From Zoogloea oryzae (GTDB taxonomy: Bacteria > Pseudomonadota > Gammaproteobacteria > Burkholderiales > Rhodocyclaceae): a stretch of 64,000 nucleotides of DNA. The notes beneath the pieces were generated by a model, which saw only the letters and a list, made by a program, of their open reading frames with translations, was not told where the DNA came from and ran no database searches. Below, in pieces: positions 1-8,548 of the stretch (position 1 is its first letter; each line of letters starts with the position of its first letter). The translations under genes were made by a program, and so were the position numbers. The DNA lies in contig NZ_BSPX01000010.1 of assembly GCF_030161255.1 (NCBI RefSeq), positions 1 to 64,000 on the forward strand, in the 5' to 3' direction.

Positions 1-1
1 C

Positions 2-331
2 AGGCTCACCGGCACCTGCCGCAACGAAACCCTGCGCGACGCCGCCGCCAACTGGGCCGAGGCGATGCGCTACGCCCGCTGCGTGGGCGGCACCGACTGC
101 CTCGCCGGCATCGGCCGGCGCTGCCGCGGCGCGCTGATCTTCGGCGGCGAACGTGCCGACGCCAACCAGCGCCGAGTTGATCCCGCCGACCGGATCGTCA
201 CCCGCAACTACCTCGAAGCCGACACCCTCGCCGCCCTCGCCAGCGGCCAGCTCGCCAGCCTGCCCGCCACCTTCGCCATCAACGCGCCCGACCGCCCGGC
301 CAGCGCCGACATCGCCCTATGCATTCCCTGA
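2..331 (+). CDS. Partial CDS upstream of a pseudopilin gene (5' end outside window)
   Basis: An open frame enters from the left edge and stops at 331, giving about 109 visible residues. The visible part is cysteine-containing (RYARCVGGTDCLAGIG, GRRCRG) and shows no membrane segment or motif I recognise. The stop overlaps the ATG at 319 of the pseudopilin gene that follows, so the two are translationally coupled and probably act in the same pilus or secretion-like assembly. It could be the C-terminal part of a minor pilin or PilX/PilW-like protein, but that is inferred only from its neighbour. Confidence 0.55.
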   Translation, partial: RLTGTCRNETLRDAAANWAEAMRYARCVGGTDCLAGIGRRCRGALIFGGERADANQRRVDPADRIVTRNYLEADTLAALASGQLASLPATFAINAPDRPASADIALCIP

Positions 332-1059
332 TCCACGCCGCCGTACGCCAGCGCCATCGCGGCTTCACCCTCGTCGAGATGGCCGTCGTGCTGCTCGTCC
401 TCACCCTCCTCGCTGGCGGGCTCACCGTCGGGTTGTCGACCCACCTCGCCCGCCGGGCCGAAGCCGCCACCGACGACGCCCTCGGCGAAGCCCGCGACGC
501 ACTACTCGGCTTCGTGGTGCGCAAGGGCTGCCTCCCCTGCCCCGCCAAAAGCGCCACCGACGGCGCCGAAGACCGCGTAAGCCCCACCGCCTGCCGCAAG
601 CAGAATGGCCTGCTGCCCTGGGCCACCCTCGGCATCAAAGGGCTCGACGGCTGGTCGCGGCGCCTGCGCTACGCCGTCGCCGCACCATACGTGCAGCCGA
701 TCCGCAACGTTGTGACGGGCGAAAAGGCCAACCTCGCCGATGGCGATCTCGACATCAAGACCCGCAACCTCGACGGCGCCGAACTCTTCCTCACCACCGA
801 AGGTGGGCGCAGCCCCGCGGTGATCCTCTCCCATGGCGCCAACGGCCTCGGCGCCACCGACCAGCAAGGCAACGCACTCGCCGCCCCCCCCGAAGGCAGC
901 GACGAAGCCCGCAACGCCAGCGCCGACGGCAGGCTGTTCTTCAGCCGGCCCGCCTCCGACAACCCTGCAGCCCCCGGCGGCAGCTTCGACGACCGCGTCA
1001 CCTGGCTGTCGCCCAACCTGCTCGCCCACCGCCTCATCAGCGCCGGCACGCTGCCCTGA
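319..1059 (+). CDS. Prepilin-type N-terminal cleavage/methylation protein (pseudopilin)
   Basis: 246 aa. Near residue 15 it has the type III (prepilin) signal RGFTLVEM, followed by a hydrophobic helix (AVVLLVLTLLAGGLTVGL). This is the site where a PilD-type peptidase cleaves G|F and methylates the new N-terminus. The rest is a soluble domain with a Cys pair (KGCLPCPAK) common in minor pseudopilins. The ATG overlaps the preceding stop by 13 nt. It probably belongs to a type IV pilus or type II secretion-like fibre at the inner membrane; which one cannot be told from sequence alone. Confidence 0.8.
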   Translation: MHSLIHAAVRQRHRGFTLVEMAVVLLVLTLLAGGLTVGLSTHLARRAEAATDDALGEARDALLGFVVRKGCLPCPAKSATDGAEDRVSPTACRKQNGLLPWATLGIKGLDGWSRRLRYAVAAPYVQPIRNVVTGEKANLADGDLDIKTRNLDGAELFLTTEGGRSPAVILSHGANGLGATDQQGNALAAPPEGSDEARNASADGRLFFSRPASDNPAAPGGSFDDRVTWLSPNLLAHRLISAGTLP

Positions 1060-1188
1060 GCACCGCCCTGCGGATGCACCACGCTGCGCACTACGACACA
1101 CATCCCGACAATCAGCCCGGTGCAGCGGCTTGACCCCCGTTTCCCGCAGACGTGAAACTTGTCACGGTTCACTTCCGCAGGAAATCCG

Positions 1189-2496
1189 ATGCCGGAGCCC
1201 TGGCTCTATCCCCCGCCCGGCCATCCAGTCCGCCGCTTCCTCAGGGCGATCCTGGACATCGGCGCGCACCCCGACGACGACGACGAAGCCAGCATCAGGA
1301 AAATCCGCCTGAACCTGGCCAGCGTGCTTTTTGCCACCGCAGCCCTGGTCTGGCTGGCGGGGGATCTGCTCGTGGACGGCAACCCGATGGCGCTCGCCGT
1401 CGCGGCGGTGCCCGTGCTCGCCGGGGGCAACCTGCTGCTTTTCAGGCGGCACCGGCGCGGCGGCCTGTACGGCCCGCCGCAACTCGGGCTGATGCTGGCC
1501 TTCCCCTTCGCGGCCCAGGCACTCCTCGGGCCGACGCCGGCCACCGCCGGGCTGCCCGTGTGGGCCATCCTTGCGCCCACTGCCGGCCTGCTGTGTCTCG
1601 GGGGGAAAGGGTCCGCGCCGTGGTTTGCGGGCTTTGTCGCGATCACGCTCGCCGCCGGCGCCCTGCTGCCGACGACCGCCCAGCCCTCCGCCCTCGCCCT
1701 GGCCTGCCACGTGACGCTCGTGGCCCTGGTGATCTACGTCCAGCTGCGCTTTGCGATGGGCCAGCGCAACAAGACCCGTGAACGCCTCGCCGACGCCCAC
1801 CGGCAGTTACGCCTTGCCCAGGAGCGCTCCGAGCGCCTGCTGCTGAACATCCTGCCGGCCCCCATCGCCGCCCGCCTCAAGGACAACACCAGCACCATCG
1901 CCGACGGCCACCCGGAGGTGGTTGTGATGTTCGCCGACATCGTGGATTACACCCGCATCGCCAGCGGCATGACGCCCAAGGCGGTGTTCGAGATGCTCAA
2001 CCGGATCTTCTGCCGCTTCGACGAGCTGTGCGAACAGCACGGCCTCGAGCGCATCAAGACCATCGGCGACGGCTACATGGTGGCCGGCGGGCTGCACGCC
2101 CACCCGATCGAACCCCACGCGGCAATGGCCACCCTGGCCCTCGACATGCAGGCCACCCTGCGCAACCACGACTTCACCGACGGGCTCGAGCTCGAGGTGC
2201 GCATCGGCATCGCCTCAGGCCCGGTGGTGGGGGGGGTGGTGGGCCGCGCCAAGTTCATCTACGACCTGTGGGGCGACACCGTCAATCTCGCCTTCCGCCT
2301 ATGCACCGAGGGCGAGCCCAGCACCATCCAGTGCGACAGCCGCGCCTTCGAGCGCCTGCACGGCGCCTTCGCCTTCGCCAAGCCGATCCTCCTGATGCTC
2401 AAGGGCAAGGGCTACGTGCCGGTGTATCGCCTGCAGGGCCCGCGGATCTTCGCTGCGCCGGCGGCGACGGTCATCCAGCCGACGCGGGCCACCTGA
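1189..2496 (+). CDS. Membrane-anchored class III adenylate cyclase
   Basis: 435 aa from ATG 1189, which has GGAAA just upstream; a TTG at 1159 would add 10 residues. The N-terminal half has about five or six hydrophobic segments (residues ~40-190). The C-terminal half is a class III cyclase catalytic domain: metal-binding Asp motif VVMFADIVDYTRIASG, substrate-lysine motif ERIKTIGDGYM, and YDLWGDTVNLAFRL with the Asp and Asn/Arg catalytic residues. The Lys/Asp pair is the ATP-specific combination, so cAMP is the predicted product. No partner gene is evident: it sits between two pseudopilin genes, which suggests but does not prove a link to surface behaviour. Confidence 0.85.
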   Translation: MPEPWLYPPPGHPVRRFLRAILDIGAHPDDDDEASIRKIRLNLASVLFATAALVWLAGDLLVDGNPMALAVAAVPVLAGGNLLLFRRHRRGGLYGPPQLGLMLAFPFAAQALLGPTPATAGLPVWAILAPTAGLLCLGGKGSAPWFAGFVAITLAAGALLPTTAQPSALALACHVTLVALVIYVQLRFAMGQRNKTRERLADAHRQLRLAQERSERLLLNILPAPIAARLKDNTSTIADGHPEVVVMFADIVDYTRIASGMTPKAVFEMLNRIFCRFDELCEQHGLERIKTIGDGYMVAGGLHAHPIEPHAAMATLALDMQATLRNHDFTDGLELEVRIGIASGPVVGGVVGRAKFIYDLWGDTVNLAFRLCTEGEPSTIQCDSRAFERLHGAFAFAKPILLMLKGKGYVPVYRLQGPRIFAAPAATVIQPTRAT

Positions 2497-2507
2497 GGCC
2501 ATTGGCA

Positions 2508-2536
2508 TTCACCGGCAAGCCGATCTGCATTAGAAT
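2508..2536 (+). promoter_or_regulatory. Candidate sigma-70 promoter for the pseudopilin at 2601
   Basis: TTCACC (2508-2513), a 17-bp spacer, then TAGAAT (2531-2536). This lies about 65 bp before the ATG at 2601 and starts directly after the cyclase stop. The -35 matches consensus at four of six positions and the -10 at five of six. Confidence 0.45.
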
Positions 2537-2600
2537 ACCCGTACTGTATCAATAGACATTGCCTTGCACGCGCCGTGCAGGGCTGCTCACGGGAGGCTAA

Positions 2601-3245
2601 ATGAAGGTTCGGCAACAGGGCTTCACCCTGGTTGAAATCGCGGTCGTGCTGGTGATCATCGGGTTGCTGCTCGGCGGCATCCTGAAGGGGCAGGAGCTCA
2701 TCAACAGCGCCAAGGTGAAGAACGTCATCGGCGATTTCCGCAACACCGCCACCTACATCTACGCCTACCAGGACCGCTTCCGCGCCCTGCCCGGCGACGA
2801 CGCCGGCGTGGCCAACCGGCTGACCGGCGCGGTGCGGGCCACCACCGGCGGCACCTCCGGCAACGGGCGGATCGACGGCGCCTGGAACTCCACCACCGCC
2901 ACCGACGAGACCGTGCTCTTCTGGCAGCACGTGCGCCTTGCCAACCTGGCCAGCGGCGACAGCCGCAACCCAGGCGCCGAAGGCGTGGTGATCGCCGACT
3001 GGGTGCCCCGCAATGCCTTCAGCGGGCGCATCGGCATCACCAGCACCAGCCCGCTCACCGGCTGGGGCGGGAGCTTCTTCATCTGCCAGGAAAACCTCGC
3101 CGGCACCTTTGCCCGGCAGGTGGATATCGCGATGGACGACGGCCTGCCCAACACCGGCACCGTCCGCCTGCTGTCAGGCGGCGCGGCTGTTGCCCAGGCC
3201 GATCTCAACGATGCGACGGTCTATACCGTGTGCGCCGCCTACTGA
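2601..3245 (+). CDS. Prepilin-type N-terminal cleavage/methylation protein
   Basis: 214 aa with a strong ribosome binding site (GGGAGG) before the ATG. The N-terminus is a textbook type IV prepilin leader: QQGFTLVEIAVVLVIIGLL, cleaved G|F with Glu at +5. It resembles the pseudopilin family whose members carry LKGQELINSAKVKNVI after the helix. The C-terminal region has one Cys at ICQEN and one at TVCAAY near the end, possibly a disulfide. It is separated from the first pseudopilin by the adenylate cyclase and has its own candidate promoter. It is followed by a convergent antiporter gene only 3 nt downstream. Confidence 0.8.
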   Translation: MKVRQQGFTLVEIAVVLVIIGLLLGGILKGQELINSAKVKNVIGDFRNTATYIYAYQDRFRALPGDDAGVANRLTGAVRATTGGTSGNGRIDGAWNSTTATDETVLFWQHVRLANLASGDSRNPGAEGVVIADWVPRNAFSGRIGITSTSPLTGWGGSFFICQENLAGTFARQVDIAMDDGLPNTGTVRLLSGGAAVAQADLNDATVYTVCAAY

Positions 3246-3248
3246 GGC

Positions 3249-5225
3249 TCAGACGCCCTTCAGCAGCCGGGTCTCGGCGCTGGATATCTGCGACGGCGTA
3301 CCCAGCAGCACCAGCACGTCTTCCAGCTCGAGCCGCGTCTCGGGCACCGGGTCGACCACCCGGATGCGCTGACGCCGCACCGCGGTGATCTCCACGCCCA
3401 GCTCCCTCAGGCGCAGTTCGGCGAGGCTCTTGCCGATCGCGTACGCGCCGGCCTCCAGAGGCACGGAATGCAGGCGCACCTGCTGGCGCTCCTCGAGGGA
3501 TTCCTCATGCAGGTGCTCGCCGCCCCGGTAGATGCCGCGCAGCAAGTGGTAGCGCTCGGCGCGGATCTCGCGGATGCGCTTGAGGATGCGCGGCAGCGGA
3601 ATCCCCACCAGCGCCAGCGCGTGGGAAGCCAGCATCAGCGACGACTCCACCGACTCCGGCACCACCTCGGCGGCACCGGCCTCCTGCAGCTTCTCCAGAT
3701 CCCGCTCGTCGGCGGTGCGCACCACCACCGGCACGTCCGGCCGGCAGGCCCGGACCATGCTCATCGCCCGCAGCGCTGCGTCGGTATCGGCGTAGGTGAT
3801 GACCACCACCGACGCCCTGGCGATGCCCGCCGCCATCAGCGTCTCGCGCTTGGCCGCATCGCCGAACACCACCGTCTCGCCCGCCGCGGCGGCCTCGCGC
3901 ACCCGTTCCGGGTCGAGATCCAGCGCGATGTAGGTGATGCCCTCCTGCTCCAGCAGGCGCCCGAGGTACTGGCCATTGCGGCCGAAGCCGCACAGGATCG
4001 CGTGCTTGTCCACGAACATCGACTGGGTGGCGATGCTGGTGAGCTGCAGCGAGCGGCTCATCCACTCCGACGGCACCAGACGCAGCACGATCTTCTCGCT
4101 GGCCTGCACGATCAGCGGCGCCAGCAGCATCGACAGCACCAGCGCTGCCACCACTACCTGCGACAACGCCGGCGGCAGCAGCCTGGCCTCGTCGATCTGC
4201 GACAGCAACACAAAACCGAACTCGCCCCCCGCGCAGAGCCACAGGCCGGTACGCGCCGCCGTCCCCTGGGGGCTGCCCAGCAGCCGCGACGCCGCCCCGG
4301 CGATCAGGAACTTGCCCACCAGCAGCGCCGCCAGCATGGCCAGCACCGCGGGCAGGCTGAGGATGATCTGCCCCACGTCCAGAAACATCCCCACCGTCAC
4401 GAAGAACAGCCCCAGCAGCACGTCGCGAAAAGGCTTGATGTCCTCTTCCACGTGGTAGCGGTATTCGGTCTCGGAGATCAGCATCCCCGCCAGGAAAGCC
4501 CCCAGCGCCAGCGACAGCCCGACGATCTCGGTGAGCCACGCCAGCCCGAGGGTGATCAGCAGCACGTTGAGCATGAACAGCTCGGCCGACTTCTGGCGCG
4601 CCACGTAGAAGAACCACGTCCGCATCACCCGCTGGCCGAAGAACAGCACCAGCGAAAGCAGCGCCACCGCCTTGGCCGTCGCCAGCGCCAGGGTGTCGAA
4701 CAGCGCATCGGCCGGCCCCGACAACGCAGGGATCAGGATCAAGAGCGGCACCACCGCCAGATCCTGGAACAGCAGCACGCCGATAGTCTCGCGGCCCTGC
4801 CTCGAATCCAGCTCGAGGCGATCCGACAGCAGCTTGGAGAGGATCGCCGTGGACGACATCGCCAGCGTGCCGCCAAGCGCAAAGCCCGCCCCCCAGCCCA
4901 GCCCGCCGATGCGCCCCGCGATCATCGCCAGCACGATGGACGCCAGCACCTGCATCGCACCCAAGCCGAATACGATGCGCTTCATGCTGTACAGCCGCGG
5001 CAGCGAGAACTCCAGCCCGATGGTGAACATCAGGAACACCACCCCGAACTCGGCGAGGTAGCGCGCCCCGCCGGTGTCCGGCATCAGGTTCATCGCGTGG
5101 GGCCCGACGGCCGCACCGACCATCAGGTAACCGAGCACCGGCGGCAGGTTGAGCGACCGGAAGATTCCGACCACCAGCACTGCGCCGGCAAGAAGGGCGA
5201 GCACAAGCTCGAGGGTATTGACCAT
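3249..5225 (-). CDS. CPA2-family monovalent cation:proton antiporter with TrkA domains (KefB/KefC-like)
   Basis: 658 aa from ATG 5225; an in-frame TTG at 5237 would add four residues. Residues 1-390 are a 12-13 helix Na+/H+ exchanger domain. A RCK/TrkA-N domain follows (AILCGFGRNGQYLGRLLEQ, a Rossmann GxGxxG near residue 415), then a TrkA-C domain (about 575-655). The family moves K+ or Na+ against protons at the inner membrane, usually gated by nucleotide or glutathione binding. It is transcribed divergently from kdsD, the conserved position of the E. coli YrbG-type exchanger upstream of kdsD, though this protein is KefB/C-sized. The ion is not predictable from sequence. Confidence 0.85.
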   Translation of the reverse strand: MVNTLELVLALLAGAVLVVGIFRSLNLPPVLGYLMVGAAVGPHAMNLMPDTGGARYLAEFGVVFLMFTIGLEFSLPRLYSMKRIVFGLGAMQVLASIVLAMIAGRIGGLGWGAGFALGGTLAMSSTAILSKLLSDRLELDSRQGRETIGVLLFQDLAVVPLLILIPALSGPADALFDTLALATAKAVALLSLVLFFGQRVMRTWFFYVARQKSAELFMLNVLLITLGLAWLTEIVGLSLALGAFLAGMLISETEYRYHVEEDIKPFRDVLLGLFFVTVGMFLDVGQIILSLPAVLAMLAALLVGKFLIAGAASRLLGSPQGTAARTGLWLCAGGEFGFVLLSQIDEARLLPPALSQVVVAALVLSMLLAPLIVQASEKIVLRLVPSEWMSRSLQLTSIATQSMFVDKHAILCGFGRNGQYLGRLLEQEGITYIALDLDPERVREAAAAGETVVFGDAAKRETLMAAGIARASVVVITYADTDAALRAMSMVRACRPDVPVVVRTADERDLEKLQEAGAAEVVPESVESSLMLASHALALVGIPLPRILKRIREIRAERYHLLRGIYRGGEHLHEESLEERQQVRLHSVPLEAGAYAIGKSLAELRLRELGVEITAVRRQRIRVVDPVPETRLELEDVLVLLGTPSQISSAETRLLKGV

Positions 5226-5305
5226 GGAAGGCAGCAAGGGGCGCCCGGGACGGGCGGAATAGTCGATCTGATATACTCCTGAGCCCGATTATACCCACGC
5301 CGCCC

Positions 5306-6298
5306 ATGAGCTCCGCCCCGAATCCCGCTGCGCACGACCGCGTCCTCGCCCTTGCCCGCCGCGTCCTCGAGATCGAGGCCGAAGCCGTTCACGCGCTCGC
5401 CGACCAGCTGGGCCCGGAATTCGTCAAGGCCGTCGACCTGATCCTCGCCTCCAGCGGCCGGGTCATCGTGTCGGGCGTCGGCAAGTCGGGCCACATCGGG
5501 CGCAAGTTCGCGGCCACCCTCGCCAGCACGGGCACGCCCGCGTATTTCGTGCACGCCGCCGAGGCTGCCCACGGCGACCTGGGCATGATCACCGCCAACG
5601 ACGTGCTGATCGCCCTGTCCTACTCCGGCTCCGGCGAAGAACTCCTCAAGATCGTCCCCCTCGTCAAGCGCCAGGGCGCCCGGCTGATCGCCATCACCGG
5701 CAATCCGGAATCGCCCCTCGCCCGCGAGGCCGACGTGCATCTCAACGGCGCGGTGAAGGAAGAGGCCTGCCCGCTCAACCTCGCGCCCACCGCCAGCACC
5801 ACCGCCAGCCTGGCCCTGTCCGACGCCCTCGCGGTGGCGCTGCTCGACGCCCGCGGCTTTGGCGCCGACGACTTCGCCCGCTCTCATCCGGGCGGCGCCC
5901 TCGGCCGTCGCCTGCTCACCCACGTCTCCGACGTGATGCGCAGCGGCAGCGCCGTCCCGAAAGTCACCGAAGACGCGCTGCTGGCCGACGCCCTGATGGA
6001 AATGACCCGCGCCGGCATGGGCATGACCGCCATCGTCGATGCCGACCAGCGCATCGTCGGCATCTACACCGACGGCGACCTGCGCCGCTCGCTCGCCAGC
6101 GGCTGCAACTTCAGCACCGCCCGCGTCGCCGACGTGATGAGCCGCGGCCCGCGCACCATCCATCCCGAAGCCCTCGCCGTCGAGGCCGCCGAGATGATGG
6201 AGACCCGGCGCATCAGCCAGCTGCTGGTGGCGGATTCCGCCGGCCGCCTGATCGGCGCCCTCAACCATCACGACCTGATGCTCGCCAAGGTCATCTGA
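5306..6298 (+). CDS. kdsD: Arabinose-5-phosphate isomerase
   Basis: 330 aa, the usual family size. It makes arabinose 5-phosphate from ribulose 5-phosphate, the first step of Kdo synthesis for lipopolysaccharide. The N-terminal SIS domain shows GVGKSGHIGRKFAATLAST and the catalytic-His stretch HAAEAAHGDLGMI. Two CBS domains follow from about residue 210 (DVMRSG, and TDGDLRRSL ahead of DVMSRGPRTIHPEA). It heads the lpt operon. The next gene in most proteobacteria, kdsC (Kdo-8-phosphate phosphatase), is absent; only 34 nt separate the stop from lptC. Confidence 0.93.
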   Translation: MSSAPNPAAHDRVLALARRVLEIEAEAVHALADQLGPEFVKAVDLILASSGRVIVSGVGKSGHIGRKFAATLASTGTPAYFVHAAEAAHGDLGMITANDVLIALSYSGSGEELLKIVPLVKRQGARLIAITGNPESPLAREADVHLNGAVKEEACPLNLAPTASTTASLALSDALAVALLDARGFGADDFARSHPGGALGRRLLTHVSDVMRSGSAVPKVTEDALLADALMEMTRAGMGMTAIVDADQRIVGIYTDGDLRRSLASGCNFSTARVADVMSRGPRTIHPEALAVEAAEMMETRRISQLLVADSAGRLIGALNHHDLMLAKVI

Positions 6299-6336
6299 TG
6301 GCAGCCGCAACCCACACTTCGCGGAGCGCCCGATGA
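6298..6336 (+). other. Twelve-codon overlapping ORF in the kdsC position, possible deletion scar
   Basis: ATG at 6298 overlaps the kdsD stop by one base. The TGA at 6334-6336 overlaps the lptC ATG in an ATGA arrangement. The peptide is MAAATHTSRSAR. This is what remains where kdsC normally sits between kdsD and lptC. It could be the fused ends of a kdsC removed by in-frame deletion, or chance. I have no alignment to prove ancestry. Confidence 0.25.
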
Positions 6337-6914
6337 ACGGCCGGGGCCACAGCCTCTTCCCCCTCGTGGTGCTGACCCTCCTCGCCGGCGTCTCGGTGTG
6401 GCTCGACCGGGTCACCCAGCAGCCCGCCGTCGCACGGGCCGAAAAAGCGCACGAGGCCGACTTCTCCGCCGACAAGCTCACCGTCCGCCGCTTCGACCTC
6501 ACCGGCAAGATCCAGTACGTGCTGGTGGCAGACCGGATGGTCCACTACGCCGACGACGAAACCACCGAACTCGTCCGCCCGCGCCTCAACTACCTCAACC
6601 GGCCCGAGCCGGTGTGGGTCGAATCCAACTTCGCCCGCGTCAACAAGGACGGCGACGCCGTCGTCCTCACCGACAACGTCTTCGTCCGCCGCGACGCCAC
6701 CGCCGGCAAGCCCGAATCCACCCTCCGCACCGAGGAAATGACCGTCTGGCCCGACGACGAGAAGATGCGCTCCGACAAACCCGTGGTCCTCACCCAGGGC
6801 AAGACGGTGATCAACGCCGAGCGCATGGAAAGCGACAACATCGTCGGCGAGGTCCGTCTGCAGGGCCAGGTCCGCGGCACCATCTACCGAAACACCCCGA
6901 CGCCGAAACCATGA
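6333..6914 (+). CDS. lptC: LPS export ABC transporter periplasmic protein LptC
   Basis: 193 aa. LptC is a single-span inner-membrane protein that receives LPS from LptBFG and passes it to LptA in the periplasm. The sequence has a short cytoplasmic N-terminus, one helix (residues ~8-24, FPLVVLTLLAGVSVWL) and a beta-jellyroll type domain. It contains the YVLVADRMVHYADDETTEL and LTDNVFVRRDA segments typical of the YrbK/LptC family. It lies directly downstream of kdsD and overlaps lptA by 4 nt (ATGA), so it is co-translated with its partner. Confidence 0.88.
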   Translation: MNGRGHSLFPLVVLTLLAGVSVWLDRVTQQPAVARAEKAHEADFSADKLTVRRFDLTGKIQYVLVADRMVHYADDETTELVRPRLNYLNRPEPVWVESNFARVNKDGDAVVLTDNVFVRRDATAGKPESTLRTEEMTVWPDDEKMRSDKPVVLTQGKTVINAERMESDNIVGEVRLQGQVRGTIYRNTPTPKP

Positions 6915-7471
6915 AACCATTCTTCCGGCTGCACGCCCATCTCGCCCCCCTCATCGCCATCGCCACCCTCGCGCTGGCCGCGCCCGCCCACGCCGAAAAG
7001 GCCGACCGCGGCAAGCCGGTCAACATCGAGGCCGACAAGGTGACGGTGGACGACAAGAACAAGATCCACATCTTCGAAGGCCACGTCGTGCTCACCCAGG
7101 GCACCCTCACCATCCGCAGCGACAAGCTGGTGGTGAGCCAGGATCAGGAAGGCTACCAGCGCGGTATCGCCACCGGCGGCGACGGCGGCCTCGCCCGCTT
7201 CCGCCAGAAGCGTGAAGGCAAGAACGAGTGGGTCGACGGCGAAGGCGAGCGCATCGAACACGACGCCCGCAGCGAGCTCTCCCAGTTCTTCCTCCGCGCC
7301 CGCGTGAAGAGCGGCGAGGACGAAGTGCGTGGCCAGTACATCCAGTTCAACGGCGTCACCGAAACCTACCTGGTCACCAACGGCCCCAACGCCACCACCC
7401 TGCCCAGCCAGCAGGGTCGCGTGCAGGTCACCATCCAGCCCAAGAAGAAGGACGGCGCAACCAACCCGTAA
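6911..7471 (+). CDS. lptA: LPS transport periplasmic protein LptA
   Basis: 186 aa with an N-terminal Sec signal (hydrophobic to about residue 28, cleavage near PAHA|EK). The mature part has the OstA-like repeat pattern: PVNIEADKVTVDDKNKIHIF, FEGHVVLTQGTLTIRSDKLV and a later GTGGDGG-like loop. LptA oligomers bridge inner and outer membrane for LPS. It overlaps lptC by four bases. In related genomes lptB and rpoN normally follow; here the next gene is a phasin with its own strong promoter, so lptB must be encoded elsewhere. Confidence 0.9.
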   Translation: MKPFFRLHAHLAPLIAIATLALAAPAHAEKADRGKPVNIEADKVTVDDKNKIHIFEGHVVLTQGTLTIRSDKLVVSQDQEGYQRGIATGGDGGLARFRQKREGKNEWVDGEGERIEHDARSELSQFFLRARVKSGEDEVRGQYIQFNGVTETYLVTNGPNATTLPSQQGRVQVTIQPKKKDGATNP

Positions 7472-7577
7472 TGGGCATGATGCGGCGCAAAGCCGCAGCC
7501 CTCAACAGTCTTCGGGTAGTTTCGCAAAATCCGTACAACTGTTTGATTGCAAAAGAATTGCAGCACCACAAAGATTA

Positions 7578-7652
7578 TTGTGCGTCGCAACAAATAGTTG
7601 TTGACAGCTCTCCCGCTCTGAATATAATGGACTCCATTGCTGCGACGCACAA
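7578..7652. repeat. 16-bp inverted repeat flanking the phasin promoter, candidate repressor operators
   Basis: The left arm TTGTGCGTCGCAACAA (7578-7593) is upstream of the -35. The right arm TTGCTGCGACGCACAA (7637-7652) lies around or just past the expected start site. The right arm matches the reverse complement of the left at 15 of 16 positions. Each arm also contains an internal dyad of the TGCG/CGCA type. Phasin genes are commonly repressed by PhaR until PHA granules titrate it; that this is the PhaR site is an inference. Confidence 0.6.
7601..7628 (+). promoter_or_regulatory. Consensus sigma-70 promoter of the phasin gene
   Basis: A perfect TTGACA at 7601-7606 and a perfect TATAAT at 7623-7628 with a 16-bp spacer, about 70 nt before the phasin start codon. 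It is the best sigma-70 match seen in the window and fits the very high expression of phasins. Confidence 0.85.
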
Positions 7653-7706
7653 AGAGGCGTCGGATGATTTCAGGTAATTGATCCACATTCACTTAAGGAG
7701 ATTGAC

Positions 7707-8267
7707 ATGACCACCCCCGAACAAATCGTTGCTGCCAACAAGGCTAACGTCGAAACCCTGCTGACCCTGGCCAACACCGCCTTCGCCAGCGCCGAGCGCA
7801 TCGCTGCCCTCAACCTGAACACCGCCCGCGCTGTTCTGGAAGACTCCGTTGCCGCCGCCAAGACCCTGATGGGCGCCAAGGATGCTCAAGAGCTGCTGGC
7901 CCTGCAGACCTCCCTGGCCCAGCCGGTTGTCGAGAAGGCCGTTGCCTACTCCCGCAGCATCTACGAAATCGCTTCCCAGACCCAGGAAGAAGTTTCCAAG
8001 CTGTTCGAAGCTCAAGTTGCTGAAGCCAACAAGACCTTCGCTGCCGCCCTCGACAAGGCTGCCAAGTCCGCTCCCGCCGGTTCCGACGTCGCCGTGGCTG
8101 CTGTCAAGTCCGCCATCGCCGCCGCCAACTCCGCCTATGACAGCGTGACCAAGGCTGCCAAGCAAGTCGCCGAGATCGCCGAAGCCAACGTGGCTGCCGC
8201 GACCAACGCCACCGTCAAGGCCGTCAGCACCACCGCTCCCGCCAAGTCCTCCAAGAAGGCTGCCTAA
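7707..8267 (+). CDS. Phasin family protein (PHA granule surface protein)
   Basis: 186 aa, Ala/Lys-rich and almost entirely helical, with no Cys and no Trp. The N-terminus MTTPEQIVAANKANVETLLT matches the phasin_2 family pattern of betaproteobacteria, and the tail is lysine-rich (PAKSSKKAA). Phasins coat polyhydroxyalkanoate granules and control their number and size. It has an ideal ribosome binding site (AAGGAG), a consensus promoter and its own terminator, so it is a highly expressed monocistron. Codon use is more biased than that of its neighbours, as expected for an abundant protein. The hydroxybutyrate-oligomer hydrolase nearby fits a PHA-storing cell. Confidence 0.9.
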   Translation: MTTPEQIVAANKANVETLLTLANTAFASAERIAALNLNTARAVLEDSVAAAKTLMGAKDAQELLALQTSLAQPVVEKAVAYSRSIYEIASQTQEEVSKLFEAQVAEANKTFAAALDKAAKSAPAGSDVAVAAVKSAIAAANSAYDSVTKAAKQVAEIAEANVAAATNATVKAVSTTAPAKSSKKAA

Positions 8268-8320
8268 TCTGGCCAGCTGACTGGAAGCGGACGCCCCGCG
8301 CGCCCGTCTGACAGGCACAG

Positions 8321-8355
8321 AAAAGCCCGCCCTGCTTCGGCAGCGCGGGCTTTTT
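8321..8355 (+). terminator. Rho-independent terminator of the phasin gene
   Basis: Stem AAAAGCCCGC/GCGGGCTTTT with an inner CTGC-TTCG-GCAG hairpin (UUCG tetraloop), followed by a T run. It lies 54 nt after the phasin stop. Confidence 0.9.
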
Positions 8356-8548
8356 TGCGTCCACCGTCATCGCCCGGCGTGTCAATTTCGCGGGAAGGCA
8401 TCACGGCATGGATGCAGAGCGGCGGGATACGTGATATTTTTCTCAGGTTGTGAAATCGCATTTCAGAAAGCGCATTTTGCAAGCGCGCCGGACCATCGAG
8501 GCTTGCGCAGGGCTGTCGTCAAAATAATCCAATACTGAGGGAAGACAA

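Noticed and set aside
3468..5282. A 604-codon open frame antisense to the antiporter
   Set aside because: Gln/His/Arg-rich shadow frame, typical of high-GC DNA opposite a membrane protein gene.
7481..7497. Hairpin TGCGGC-GCAAA-GCCGCA after lptA as a terminator
   Set aside because: The stem is short (6 bp) and no T run follows.
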